Source: Candidatus Azophilus lithoversatilis | GTDB lineage: Bacteria > Pseudomonadota > Gammaproteobacteria > Pseudomonadales > Azotimanducaceae | Assembly (NCBI GenBank): GCA_028278675.1 | Contig: JAQAJJ010000006.1 | Location: forward strand, 109,492 to 151,946 | Direction of reading: 5' to 3' | DNA: 42,455 bases | In this document: in pieces, positions 34,332-42,351 of the stretch | Layout of the letters: each line of letters opens with the position of its first letter | Numbering within the stretch: position 1 is the stretch's first letter | Position numbers and translations under genes: made by a program | Notes under the pieces: generated by a model | The model's database searches: none | The model's input: only the letters and a program-made list of their open reading frames with translations | Told to the model about the DNA's origin: nothing

Positions 34332-34960
34332 AACTGTACATGGTGCCGCTGGCGCCCAACCCGACCAAGGTCATGCTGTACATCGCCGAGCGCGCCGAAC
34401 TCGGCTTGGACATGGGCATCGAGCAGATTGTGGTGAACACGGTCAAGGGCCGTCACAAGGAGCCTGCCCACTTGGCGAGGAATCCCTTCGGCACCGTGCC
34501 GGTGCTCGAATTGGACGACGGCAGCTACCTCGTCGAATCGCTGGCCATCATCGAGTACTTGGAGGACCGTTTCCCCGAGGACGGGCTCTTGGACGCAAAC
34601 CCCGAGCAGCGCGGCAAGGCCAGGGACGTGGAGCGTGTCATCGACCTCAAGGTGGCCAGTGCCATGGGGCAGTATGCCCATGCCAAGAACTCACCCTTGG
34701 GTCGCCCACCGAACCCGAAGCTGGCCGCGCGCATGGAGCAGAGTCTGCAATTGCCGTTGGACTACTTGGAAGACCTGCTTGCGGACGGCCGGCCACTGCT
34801 CCTCGGTGAGCGCGCCTCCATCGCCGATTGCACCCTGCAGGCCTCGCTGCAGTTCCTGCGCTTTGTTGAGGCGGACCTGTTTGGTGAACGCCAGGGGCTG
34901 CGCGATTGGGACGCACGCTACCGCGCCCGTTCCGCCGCGCAGAAGGTGCTGCGCTGGTAG
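34328..34960 (+). CDS. Glutathione S-transferase family protein
   Basis: A 210-residue GST. The thioredoxin-like domain has PNPTKVMLYIAERAELGLD, the cis-Pro strand NPFGTVPVLE, the ESLAIIEYLEDRFPE motif, then a helical C-terminal domain with LLLGERASIADCTLQASL. The GTG start overlaps the LLM oxidoreductase stop (GTGA), so translation is coupled. It may conjugate the product of the flavin enzyme; that is inference from the overlap. It is clearly different in sequence from the two other GSTs of the window. Confidence 0.9.
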   Translation: MKLYMVPLAPNPTKVMLYIAERAELGLDMGIEQIVVNTVKGRHKEPAHLARNPFGTVPVLELDDGSYLVESLAIIEYLEDRFPEDGLLDANPEQRGKARDVERVIDLKVASAMGQYAHAKNSPLGRPPNPKLAARMEQSLQLPLDYLEDLLADGRPLLLGERASIADCTLQASLQFLRFVEADLFGERQGLRDWDARYRARSAAQKVLRW

Positions 34961-34971
34961 GAAAGATCCCG

Positions 34972-35066
34972 CCGCGCGACCTGACGGTCGCGTTGTGGTT
35001 TCGCTGGCGCGAAACTCCTGTTGGGCCGTGCGGGCTCCCCGGGCCGAGTTTGCATCTTGCCCTCAC
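34972..35066 (+). repeat. Paired-hairpin intergenic repeat, copy B
   Basis: 34972-35022 equals copy A (11185-11235) except for one loop base. Hairpin 1: CGCGAC-CTGACG-GTCGCG (34975-34992); hairpin 2: GTTTCGC-TGGC-GCGAAAC (34998-35015). The tail 35042-35064 matches copy D at 20.0 kb in 22 of 23 bases. It fills most of the 148-bp gap between the GST gene and the convergent SnoaL-like gene. Confidence 0.75.
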
Positions 35067-35108
35067 GTGGAGCGGCTCCGCTCCTTATGACGGCGGTGTG
35101 GGGCGTTG

Positions 35109-35519
35109 TTAGCTCTCTTCGGACTTGAGGATGTCGTACACGCGCTTTTGGAAGTACCAACGGCCGTCCACCTTGACGTAGTCATCCTCATAGCGGCCCA
35201 CCACGAAGCGTTTGCCGCCTTCCTTGTCGTGCAGCTCCTCCTGCTGATACCAAGTGCCGTGGGCGGTGTCGCCATCAACGACGATCGGCCCCGCCGAGGC
35301 GTAGAAGCCGACAAAGGAGAAGCCTGCCATCGCCCCCTGCCAGATGGGGAAGAAATTCGCCTTGCCGGTGATGTCGCCGGCACCGGGCAGGCACCAAGTG
35401 GCATCGTCGCGCCAGTTGGCTTGCCAAGCGTCGCCGTCAAAGCGCATGACGGCGTCATTGTATGATTCCACGAGTTCGCGGATGGCGAGGCGATCTTCGA
35501 CCGGTCCACTGCTGATCAT
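35109..35519 (-). CDS. SnoaL-like / NTF2-fold protein
   Basis: A 136-residue protein with the SnoaL-like arrangement: DRLAIRELVESYNDAVMRFD, WQANWRDDATWCLPG, GKANFFPIWQ, then GDTAHGTWYQQEE and YEDDYVKVDGRWYFQKRVYD. Members are small lyases, isomerases or dehydratases; no substrate can be named. ATG 35519 follows GGGAGGGC. It is divergent from the next GST, with which it shares a 142-bp regulatory gap. A hairpin with a T run lies in that gap on its strand. Confidence 0.82.
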   Translation of the reverse strand: MISSGPVEDRLAIRELVESYNDAVMRFDGDAWQANWRDDATWCLPGAGDITGKANFFPIWQGAMAGFSFVGFYASAGPIVVDGDTAHGTWYQQEELHDKEGGKRFVVGRYEDDYVKVDGRWYFQKRVYDILKSEES

Positions 35520-35576
35520 GTTCTGCCCTCCCTAAGGTGCTGTTCACAAGGGCGCATCTAAGCACGTTGCGGGCGC

Positions 35577-35620
35577 AAAAACGAGACTGACGCACCGAAT
35601 TGATCGGTGCTGCTTGTCTC
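35577..35620 (-). promoter_or_regulatory. Nested inverted repeat with T tract in a divergent gap
   Basis: GAGAC (35620-35616) and GTCTC (35587-35583) flank the perfect 7-bp stem GCACCGA/TCGGTGC (35592-35610). On the minus strand this is followed by GTTTTT (rest of the A run 35577-35581 on plus). It could be a terminator or attenuator in the SnoaL-like leader, or an operator for a repressor serving both divergent genes. Confidence 0.45.
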
Positions 35621-35626
35621 GCCGCC

Positions 35627-35632
35627 TATAAT
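35627..35632 (+). promoter_or_regulatory. Perfect -10 box of the GST gene
   Basis: TATAAT lies 29 bp before the GST start at 35662, flanked by GCCGC and GCGGC, which could pair. No strong -35 hexamer is visible at the right distance; TTGATC (35600-35605) is 21 bp upstream and overlaps the inverted repeat. Confidence 0.5.
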
Positions 35633-35661
35633 GCGGCGGTCAAGACCCCAGAGGATGCACC

Positions 35662-36276
35662 ATGTCAAAACCCAAACTCTACGGCATTGCCGGATCACGA
35701 GCCATCCGCTCGCTCTGGGCCATTGAGGAAACCGGCATCGACTACGAGCATGTGCCAGTTAGCTTTGGCGAGGATTCGAAGGCCGCCGAGTATCTCGCCA
35801 TCAACCCGAATGGCCGAATACCCGCCCTCGAGGACGGCGACCTCACCCTGTTTGAGTCCATGGCCATCAACCTCTACTTGGCCAAGACCTACGGCGGCAG
35901 CCTGTATCCGGACGATCCGGCGGCAGAGGCCTTGGCCATCCAATGGTCCGTGTGGGGGATCAGCGAAGTTGAGGATCTGCAGATCCGCATCGTCGTCCAG
36001 AAGTTCTTCCTGCCGCAAGCCGAGCGCGACCCGGCGGTCATTGCCGAAGCCGAGGCCGGCTTGGCAAGGCCCTTCAACGTGCTTGACCAGCACTTGGACG
36101 GCAGGGATTGGTTGGTGGGCGACGCCTTCAGCATCGCGGATTTGAATTTGGCGGGCGTAATGTCCCTGCTGCAGTTGGCGGAGGTGGACATTTCCGGCTA
36201 CGCCAACATCCAGCGTTGGGCCAATGCCTGCACCGCCAGACCTGCCTACGCCCGGGCGCAGCAATTGGGTGGATAG
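35662..36276 (+). CDS. Glutathione S-transferase family protein
   Basis: A 204-residue GST. The N-terminal domain has AGSRAIRSLWAIEETGIDYE, the cis-Pro segment NPNGRIPALEDG and ESMAINLYLAKTYGG; the C-terminal domain has LVGDAFSIADLNLAGVM and YANIQRWANACTARPAY. It is most similar in style to the GST at 1.3-1.9 kb (same SRSIW/SLW helix start). ATG 35662 follows AGAGGATG. It has a perfect -10 box and may be controlled together with the divergent SnoaL-like gene. Confidence 0.9.
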   Translation: MSKPKLYGIAGSRAIRSLWAIEETGIDYEHVPVSFGEDSKAAEYLAINPNGRIPALEDGDLTLFESMAINLYLAKTYGGSLYPDDPAAEALAIQWSVWGISEVEDLQIRIVVQKFFLPQAERDPAVIAEAEAGLARPFNVLDQHLDGRDWLVGDAFSIADLNLAGVMSLLQLAEVDISGYANIQRWANACTARPAYARAQQLGG

Positions 36277-36288
36277 CTTGAACGGGCC

Positions 36289-37458
36289 CTAGCCTTCAAT
36301 GGCCTCAAACACTTGGTCCAGGAAGGAGGCCACTTCGAAGTCGGTCGGTTCGTTGGTGCCGTGGTAGTTGCCTTGCTCCCGAACCGGGCGGCCGTCGCCC
36401 ACTCGCGTGTAGCGGCTGAAGCGGGTCGCCACGAGGTCGGCGTCCGGATAAACCCCGATGATCTGCCCGTGGAGGCCGATGGCGACGAAGCCCACCCCAC
36501 CGCCGGGCCACCAGTAGAAGCCGTATTCCCCCTCGTAGGCGGGTCCGGTGCTGGTGGTGAACCAATCGTTCGACAGCACCGTCTGGCCGTTCCATTGGCC
36601 GCGCCGGGCAAACAGCAGGCCGAAGCGGGCGAAGTTCCTTGGCGTGGCGTCGAGACAACAGTAGGTCATGACGTGGCCCGCTGAGTCCGTCCACCAGTCG
36701 CCGGAAAAGCCGATCGTCGCGCCGATGCGGCTGTCCAGAAAGGCCTCGGCGCTCATGCCAGTGGCCACCCGCACCACTTCCCCGGCCAGCATGACGTCAG
36801 AGTTGGAGTAGTCGTAGGTCTGCTCGCCCGGCGTCCCGGTCAGGGCGCGGTCGATGGACGTCTGCAGTTGGTCGGCCCCGTTGTAAAACTCGCCGCCATC
36901 AAGGATTTCCAGAGCGGTGCGCACCGTCATGGTGTGGCGCAGGGTGATCGCCGCCTTGTCCGTGTCCCGCCAGGCGGGGATGAAGTCCGCCATCGATTGA
37001 TCCAGGGAGCCGATCAAGCCGTCGTCCAGGGCGGCGCCGACCAAGGCGCTGGTGAAGCTCTTGGCCACCGACCAACTGGTGGCTTGGTCGTTTGCGCCGC
37101 GGTCGTCGGCGTACCGTTCGGCGACGATGCGGCCGTTGCGGACGATGATCACGGCACCCGTGTCCTCCCCGGCGGCGAAAGCATAGTCGATGGCTGACTC
37201 GAGCGCGTCAGGACACAGGCCTTGGGACTCGGGGGTGGCGCTTTCCCATTCCAAGCCCGGCCAAGCGGTCTCGAATGGGCCGCTGGCCACATCGACCGAG
37301 CAGCCGGAAGCCGGTGGCTCGGGCGCTGGCGGCGGGGCGGCGGGCTGCGGCACGGGATCGGGTGACGAGCTGCCGCCACCGCCGCAGGCGCAAAGAGCGG
37401 CCAGCAGCGCGATGATGGTCAGCGGTCGCCATCCTGAGATCGCATATCGATGGCGCAC
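36289..37458 (-). CDS. Serine beta-lactamase-like lipoprotein (class C/esterase family)
   Basis: A 389-residue protein from GTG 37458. It begins with a lipoprotein signal (RPLTIIALLAALCACGGGG, lipobox Cys) and a Pro-rich linker, then a beta-lactamase/transpeptidase-like domain. SVAK in TSWSVAKSFTS is the SxxK catalytic motif and YSN in YDYSNSDVML is the YxN motif. Such proteins are DD-peptidases, esterases or 6-aminohexanoate-dimer hydrolases rather than antibiotic-resistance enzymes; the substrate is open. The frame is open about 65 codons further upstream, but that stretch is intergenic repeat and lacks protein character. It is convergent with the GST. Confidence 0.8.
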   Translation of the reverse strand: MRHRYAISGWRPLTIIALLAALCACGGGGSSSPDPVPQPAAPPPAPEPPASGCSVDVASGPFETAWPGLEWESATPESQGLCPDALESAIDYAFAAGEDTGAVIIVRNGRIVAERYADDRGANDQATSWSVAKSFTSALVGAALDDGLIGSLDQSMADFIPAWRDTDKAAITLRHTMTVRTALEILDGGEFYNGADQLQTSIDRALTGTPGEQTYDYSNSDVMLAGEVVRVATGMSAEAFLDSRIGATIGFSGDWWTDSAGHVMTYCCLDATPRNFARFGLLFARRGQWNGQTVLSNDWFTTSTGPAYEGEYGFYWWPGGGVGFVAIGLHGQIIGVYPDADLVATRFSRYTRVGDGRPVREQGNYHGTNEPTDFEVASFLDQVFEAIEG

Positions 37459-37462
37459 GGTG

Positions 37463-37566
37463 AACGGCGCTGTGGACCAGCGCCGTTGCAACGGCGGATG
37501 CTCGGCCCGAAGGAACCCGCTTCGAAGGGAGGCCTTCGGACCTAGGGCACCTTGCCCTCGTCCTGA
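37463..37566. repeat. Hairpin cluster related to the intergenic repeats, copy C
   Basis: It holds AACGGCGCTG-TGGAC-CAGCGCCGTT (37463-37487, 10-bp stem), CGAAGG-GAGG-CCTTCG (37523-37538) and AGGGCA-CCT-TGCCCT (37544-37558). The last, with CTCGTC after it, resembles the tail of copy A. The stems differ from copies A and B. It lies just upstream of the beta-lactamase-like gene and would be in its 5' leader. Confidence 0.5.
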
Positions 37567-37690
37567 ATCGGGGAACTTCCGTGCAGGGTGGCGACTCGGC
37601 TTGGTCCGTCGGAGCGAGGGCGTGCCGTACTCGATTGATTGGTGGAATTCCATTTATAAATCAAGGGGTTGAAGAGTGAGCTATGAAAGT

Positions 37691-40600
37691 TCAAATAAAG
37701 ACGCGCCGCAAGTCGCCAGCCAGGGAGTACAGCACAGGCACGACGAACAGCGTCACCAAGGTGGAGATCGCCAAGCCCCAGCCGACGGCTAGCGAGATGA
37801 TGCTGACGATGGGGTCGTAGCCGCCGATGCCGTAGGCGGTGGGCAGCACCCCGCCAAGGGTGGTCAGGGTGGTCACCATGATGGGCCGCAGACGCTCGGT
37901 GACCGCTTCGATGATCCGGCCTTTCCGATCGCCGTCCCCATCGCCTTGGCCGATGCGGCGATGGATGGAATCCACCATCACGATCGAGGCGTTGACCACC
38001 ACGCCGGCCAACCCCACTGCGCCCATCATGGCGAACAGGCTCATCGGCTTGCCGTGCACGAAGAAGATGAGAAAGACTCCGGCGATGGCGAAGGGGATCA
38101 CCAGCATGACGAAGAGGGCCTCCAGCAGGGAGCCCAACATCAACCAGATCACGATGCCGATGCCCACCACCGCCAATACGGCCGCCACAGCGATGCCGGA
38201 AGTGGTCTCCTGCGTGGCCACTGCCTCGCCGCCGTTGAACACATAGAGGTCCGGCAGGTCTGCGAAGCGGCGAAACAGCGTCTCCTCCAGGTTCTGGGCG
38301 AAGCTCAGCGCCGTCAGTCCGCTGTCTTGGGAAAAACTGGCGCGAATGGTGGCGGAGCGGAATCCATCCCGATGATAGATGCGCGTCACCGCCGGCAGTT
38401 GCATCGGTTCCACCACGTCGCGCAGGCGCGCCAGCCGGCCCGAAGCCGCCCGCACGGGGGTCTCCAGCAACGCTTCGAGGTCGAGCCGCGCCGCCGGGTC
38501 GAACTGCACCCTGAGCTCAGTGGTGTCGTCGAGATCGCGGTGCTCGCTGGCCTCGATGCCGTAGAAGGCGGCCGCCAGCGTCGTGCCCACATCCTGGGCG
38601 CTCAAGCCCAGCCGAGCCAGCTTTTCGTAGTTCAGGTTCAATTGCAGTTGCGGTGTGCCCGGGCGCTCATCCACCTCCACCTCGATGACCCCGGGGATGC
38701 CGCGCAGATGGCTTTCGATCTCAAAAGTGACGCCGCGGCGGATGGCGTCATCGTTGGACAGGATGTGCACAGTGACCGGCTGGTCCGTGGGCGGCCCAAA
38801 GTACTCGGACTGATAAACCAAGTCCACGCCTGCGGGCACCCGCAACTGGAGCGGGATCCGCCCGATCCACTCGGTGTTGGTGTAGCGGCGTCCGAAGCGC
38901 TTGAATTGGGCGATGATGAGCGCCTCATTGTCCGCATCGCCGAAGCTCTTGTCCAAGGAGTTGGTGTTCTGGTGCCCGATGCGGGCGGTTATGGATTCGA
39001 CGTCGCTGGCGGCGATCTCAAGCAACTGCCGCTCCAGATCTGCGGTAACGGCTTCCGTGCGTTCCAGGGCCGTGCCTGGCGGTGTGGTCACCTTGATGAA
39101 CAGCCGATCGGCGTCGTCTTGAGGAAAGAGGATGAAGGGCACCATCGGGCGGATGAATCCCATGATGATGGCGAACGCGGCGAAGGCGGCAACCAGCGTC
39201 ACCGCCCGGTGCGCGAGCACCCAGGCGAGCGCCCGCCGGTAGTGGGCTTCCAGGGTGCGCAAGAAGCGGCGGCTTTGCAGCCGAGTGCCGGATCTGAGGG
39301 TTGACATGTGGGCGGGCAGGACCAGAAACGACTCAATGAGGGAAAACATCAGCACGATGATGACAACCGTGGGAATCTGCCAGACAATTTTGCCCGGCAG
39401 CCCGCCTAGGGCCGCCAAGGGCGCGAAGGCGAGCACCGTGGTCAGCGCCGCGGCGCTGACCGGCGCCAGCATTTCCTTGGCTCCGGCCAAGGCCGCCGAC
39501 GATGGATCCAGTCCCTGGGCGTGCTTGACGACGATGCGTTCGGAGACCACAACGGCGTCGTCCACCACCATGCCGAGCACGATGATCAAGCCGGTCAGGG
39601 CCATCATGTTCATCGTCAGGCCGAAGACGGGAAACAGGATCAGTGAGGCGAGGAACACCACCGGGATGCCGATGATGATCCAGACCGCGGGCCCGGGGCG
39701 GACAAAGGTGAACAACACCGCCGTCACCAGCGCCAAGCCGATCAAACCGTTGTTGGCCATCAGCGCCAGGCGGTTGCCAACGATCACCGACTCGTCGTTG
39801 GTTAGCGTCAGGTGGACCCCTTCGGGAACGTCCATCGATGCGACCTCGACCCGCACCTGCTCGACCGCCTCCACGATGTCGGCCGTTTCGCGTTTTTGAA
39901 CGAGCAGGGTGACGCCGCGCCGGCCGTTGGTGTGCGCGATCATGCCAGTGTCCTCGCGGCCAGATTCGATGCGGGCGATGTCGCGGATGCGCAGGGCGCC
40001 GCCTTGGTCGTCGAAGCGCAGGATCGCCTCACCGACGTCGGTGGGTTCATCGAAACGGCTCCACATCACCACTTGGCGGCGCTCATCGGGGCTTTCCAGC
40101 ATGCCGCCGGTGCTGGAAACGTTGCGGTCGCGGACCGCGGCGATGACGTCGGTGAGGGTGATCCCATGCTCCCGGGCTCGAACCGGATCGACCAGCACCC
40201 GCACCTCCGGGTCCGGCATCCCGACCCGGTGCACGCTGGCGATGAGCGGCAGGCGTTCCAGGCGCTCCTCGACGGCCTTGGCTGTATTCGCCAGCGGCTC
40301 CTCCGGCCCTTCCAGCGCGATCTCCAGCACCGTCATGCGGGCTGGGTTGAACTGTTTCAGGACCGGCTCATCCTCCATCTCGTTGGGGAATTCGGTAATC
40401 GCCTCCAAGGCCGCGCGCAAGTCGGTTTCGGCGGCCTCAGTCTGCGCCCTGTTGTAGTCGTCGTAGAGTTCAATGGTGGTAAAGGAGGTGTTGTCGGCGA
40501 TGATGGTGGTGAATTCGTCGATGCCGTCCACCTCCTCAAGGGCCTCCTCGATCGGAATGGTCACCTTCGCCTCCACGTCCTGGGCGGCGGCGCCCGGCAG

Positions 40601-40753
40601 CATGGCCGTGAGCCAGAAAATCGGCGTATCGACGGTGGGAATGAATTCCCGGGGCGTGGTTGACGCGGAGATGTAGCCGATCACCACCAGCCCCGCGGCA
40701 ATGACATTGACCAGAAGGTGCCGCTTGATGAAGAAGCGGAGCAGGGCCTCCAA
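37691..40753 (-). CDS. RND efflux transporter permease
   Basis: A 1020-residue RND pump protein. It has the N-terminal TM1 (FIKRHLLVNVIAAGLVVIG), a large periplasmic porter domain, a TM4 block ALTGLIIVLGMVVDDAVVV carrying the two proton-relay Asp residues, a second periplasmic half starting near 560, and the TM10-12 region (PMSLFAMMGAVGLAGVVVN). It takes compounds from the periplasm or inner membrane and passes them to an outer-membrane channel using the proton gradient. Length matches the HAE1 group. It is 4 bp downstream of its membrane-fusion partner. No outer-membrane factor gene is in the window. Substrates are unknown. Confidence 0.93.
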   Translation of the reverse strand: MEALLRFFIKRHLLVNVIAAGLVVIGYISASTTPREFIPTVDTPIFWLTAMLPGAAAQDVEAKVTIPIEEALEEVDGIDEFTTIIADNTSFTTIELYDDYNRAQTEAAETDLRAALEAITEFPNEMEDEPVLKQFNPARMTVLEIALEGPEEPLANTAKAVEERLERLPLIASVHRVGMPDPEVRVLVDPVRAREHGITLTDVIAAVRDRNVSSTGGMLESPDERRQVVMWSRFDEPTDVGEAILRFDDQGGALRIRDIARIESGREDTGMIAHTNGRRGVTLLVQKRETADIVEAVEQVRVEVASMDVPEGVHLTLTNDESVIVGNRLALMANNGLIGLALVTAVLFTFVRPGPAVWIIIGIPVVFLASLILFPVFGLTMNMMALTGLIIVLGMVVDDAVVVSERIVVKHAQGLDPSSAALAGAKEMLAPVSAAALTTVLAFAPLAALGGLPGKIVWQIPTVVIIVLMFSLIESFLVLPAHMSTLRSGTRLQSRRFLRTLEAHYRRALAWVLAHRAVTLVAAFAAFAIIMGFIRPMVPFILFPQDDADRLFIKVTTPPGTALERTEAVTADLERQLLEIAASDVESITARIGHQNTNSLDKSFGDADNEALIIAQFKRFGRRYTNTEWIGRIPLQLRVPAGVDLVYQSEYFGPPTDQPVTVHILSNDDAIRRGVTFEIESHLRGIPGVIEVEVDERPGTPQLQLNLNYEKLARLGLSAQDVGTTLAAAFYGIEASEHRDLDDTTELRVQFDPAARLDLEALLETPVRAASGRLARLRDVVEPMQLPAVTRIYHRDGFRSATIRASFSQDSGLTALSFAQNLEETLFRRFADLPDLYVFNGGEAVATQETTSGIAVAAVLAVVGIGIVIWLMLGSLLEALFVMLVIPFAIAGVFLIFFVHGKPMSLFAMMGAVGLAGVVVNASIVMVDSIHRRIGQGDGDGDRKGRIIEAVTERLRPIMVTTLTTLGGVLPTAYGIGGYDPIVSIISLAVGWGLAISTLVTLFVVPVLYSLAGDLRRVFI

Positions 40754-40757
40754 CGTG

Positions 40758-41900
40758 TCAACCCCCGCTTACGATGGTGACCGGCGCGCCATCGCGCAGC
40801 GCGAACTGGCCGTCGATGACGACGGTTTGGTCGATTGCCAGCCCATCGATGATCTCGACCAGGGCGCCGCCGGTTCGTCCGGTTCGCACTGCGCGCAGGT
40901 GTGCCCGCCGGCCCTCGACGACGAACACATGCATGGCGCCGTTGCGCCGGAACACCGCTGCGGCAGGCACCGATGCCGGACTGTCCACGGCGGCGTAGGG
41001 CACATGCACCGTGGCCACCATGCCTTCGCGCAGGACGCCGTCCCGATCCTCCACCCAAATCTCCACCGGATAGGTGCCTGACGCTGGTTCGCTGAGACGG
41101 GCAACGCTCTGGATTCTGCCAGTTAGCCGGCGGCCACCCAGGGCATCGAGCGCCAACTCGGCGGTTTCGGCACCAGTCAGCCGATTCGCCTCGCTGGCGG
41201 TGACGCCCGCCCGCACCCGAGCCAGCGAAAAGTCCGCCACGGTGGCGACCGCGGCGCCGCGCTTGAGGTAGTCGCCAACCTGAACGTGAATCTGTTCGGC
41301 GGTGCCGGCGAAGGGCGCCCGAACGGTGGCGTCGGCCAAGGCTCGTTGCGCCGCTGCCAATTGCGCCTTGGCCGCCACCGCTTGCGCCCGGTTGCGCCGC
41401 ACGGCGAAGCGCAGGGCATCCAAGCGGTCCTCGCTGATGAATTGGCGGGCGAAAAGGTCGCGGCCGCGGACCAGCTCGCTGTCCGCTTGGGCGGCGTTGG
41501 CCTCGCTGCGGCGCACATCTGCCGCCGCTTGGTCACGGGCGATGCGGGCGCGCTCATCGTCGAGCAGGATCAGGGGCTGGCCGGCCTGCACCGGATCGCC
41601 TGGCTCCACGGAGCGGGAGATCACGCGGGCATCCACCTCCGCCGCCACGACCGCCTTGCGGAAGGCTTCAACAACCCCCGGCACTGACGCCTGCCAGTTC
41701 AATTTGGCGCTCTGTACGGAAGCGATGCGGACCTGCACCGGCGTGGACAGCGCGGTGCCGGAGTTCGGTGCTGGGGACGGCGCGCTGTCCTTCGCGCCGG
41801 ACGGCGCCTCACCTTCCGTGCAAGCGGCCGCGACCAGCGCCAGTCCAATAGCTAAGGCCAGTATTCGTTTTGAGACCTTGCCGTGCAGGGAGTGGCTCAT
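40758..41900 (-). CDS. RND membrane-fusion lipoprotein (HlyD/AcrA family)
   Basis: A 380-residue periplasmic adaptor. The N-terminus has a lipoprotein signal ending in VAAAC, so it should be anchored to the inner membrane. Domains: barrel-sandwich start (VPGVVEAFRKAVVAAEVDARV), a long Ala/Arg/Glu helical hairpin (about 115-185), lipoyl return ATVRAPFAGTAEQIHVQVGDYL, then beta-barrel and membrane-proximal parts. It joins the RND permease to an outer-membrane channel. ATG 41900 has no obvious strong ribosome binding site. It is the first gene of the two-gene minus-strand operon. Confidence 0.9.
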   Translation of the reverse strand: MSHSLHGKVSKRILALAIGLALVAAACTEGEAPSGAKDSAPSPAPNSGTALSTPVQVRIASVQSAKLNWQASVPGVVEAFRKAVVAAEVDARVISRSVEPGDPVQAGQPLILLDDERARIARDQAAADVRRSEANAAQADSELVRGRDLFARQFISEDRLDALRFAVRRNRAQAVAAKAQLAAAQRALADATVRAPFAGTAEQIHVQVGDYLKRGAAVATVADFSLARVRAGVTASEANRLTGAETAELALDALGGRRLTGRIQSVARLSEPASGTYPVEIWVEDRDGVLREGMVATVHVPYAAVDSPASVPAAAVFRRNGAMHVFVVEGRRAHLRAVRTGRTGGALVEIIDGLAIDQTVVIDGQFALRDGAPVTIVSGG

Positions 41901-42176
41901 GCAGTTCGACCCATCAGTTCCGCATCAGGCGCAGGTCCAAGTGGAAGTTGCGGCCATACCCCTGATGCGCGTTGGCGAATAAGCGGAAACAGTGGTTTGC
42001 CAATGCTGGCGCCGCGGCGCTGGCGAAGCGCACCGCCGAACCAGTCTTCGGCCTTTAGGCAAGCAATGGTTGGCTCGCCCGCCCGGCGCAACGTGCTGCT
42101 GCATGTGACTTGCCTTCAAGTTAGCGTGAATTTGGCCGGATTGTAGGCGCAATTGGCTAGGCGAGCCACCACTAGC

Positions 42177-42213
42177 GCCTGCGCAAGGGCCTACGCAAGG
42201 GGCCTGCGCAAGG
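42177..42213 (+). repeat. Three tandem 12-bp repeats
   Basis: GCCTGCGCAAGG (42177-42188), GCCTACGCAAGG (42189-42200) and, after one extra G, GCCTGCGCAAGG (42202-42213). They lie 140-175 bp upstream of the last gene and could be protein-binding sites or slippage products. Confidence 0.8.
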
Positions 42214-42222
42214 GCTTGTAAT

Positions 42223-42235
42223 TGTCAGAATGACA
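42223..42235. promoter_or_regulatory. Operator-like palindrome
   Basis: TGTCA-GAA-TGACA is a perfect 5-bp inverted repeat with a 3-bp centre, just after the tandem repeats. Its position in the divergent gap suits a repressor of the RND operon or of the exported-protein gene. No regulator gene is in the window. Confidence 0.3.
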
Positions 42236-42351
42236 TATGAAACTGTTCAGTACGCGTTGTAGTCGCACCGATTTTCCACGGACAGTCGCTTGGGACCCAT
42301 GGTGGCGGTGGCCGACGCAGCCTATTGGTTTGGGGCGGACGGGAGGAGATC

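Larger units (their letters stand above)
41901..42351. other. 451-bp divergent gap between the RND operon and an exported-protein gene
   Basis: No convincing gene is seen. The gap holds a 12-bp palindrome GCGCCGCGGCGC near 42010, a tandem repeat at 42177-42213, an operator-like palindrome at 42223-42235 and, at the right, the ribosome binding site GGGAGGAGATC. Short frames on the minus strand (to 42152) show no family similarity. Confidence 0.5.

Noticed and set aside
35540-35661. Fifth copy of the glcB-type leader before the GST at 35.7 kb
   Set aside because: GGGCGCAAA and GCGGTCAAGA occur, but a -10 box lies between them and no closing stem is convincing, so chance similarity is likely.
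37459-37653. N-terminal extension of the beta-lactamase-like protein
   Set aside because: The added residues are Arg/Pro-rich, coincide with intergenic hairpins and precede the lipoprotein signal, which must be N-terminal.
41925-42091. Possible C-terminal remnant of an outer-membrane receptor on the minus strand (GYGRNFHLDLRL)
   Set aside because: Only about 20 residues resemble a terminal beta strand. This is too little to support a gene remnant.
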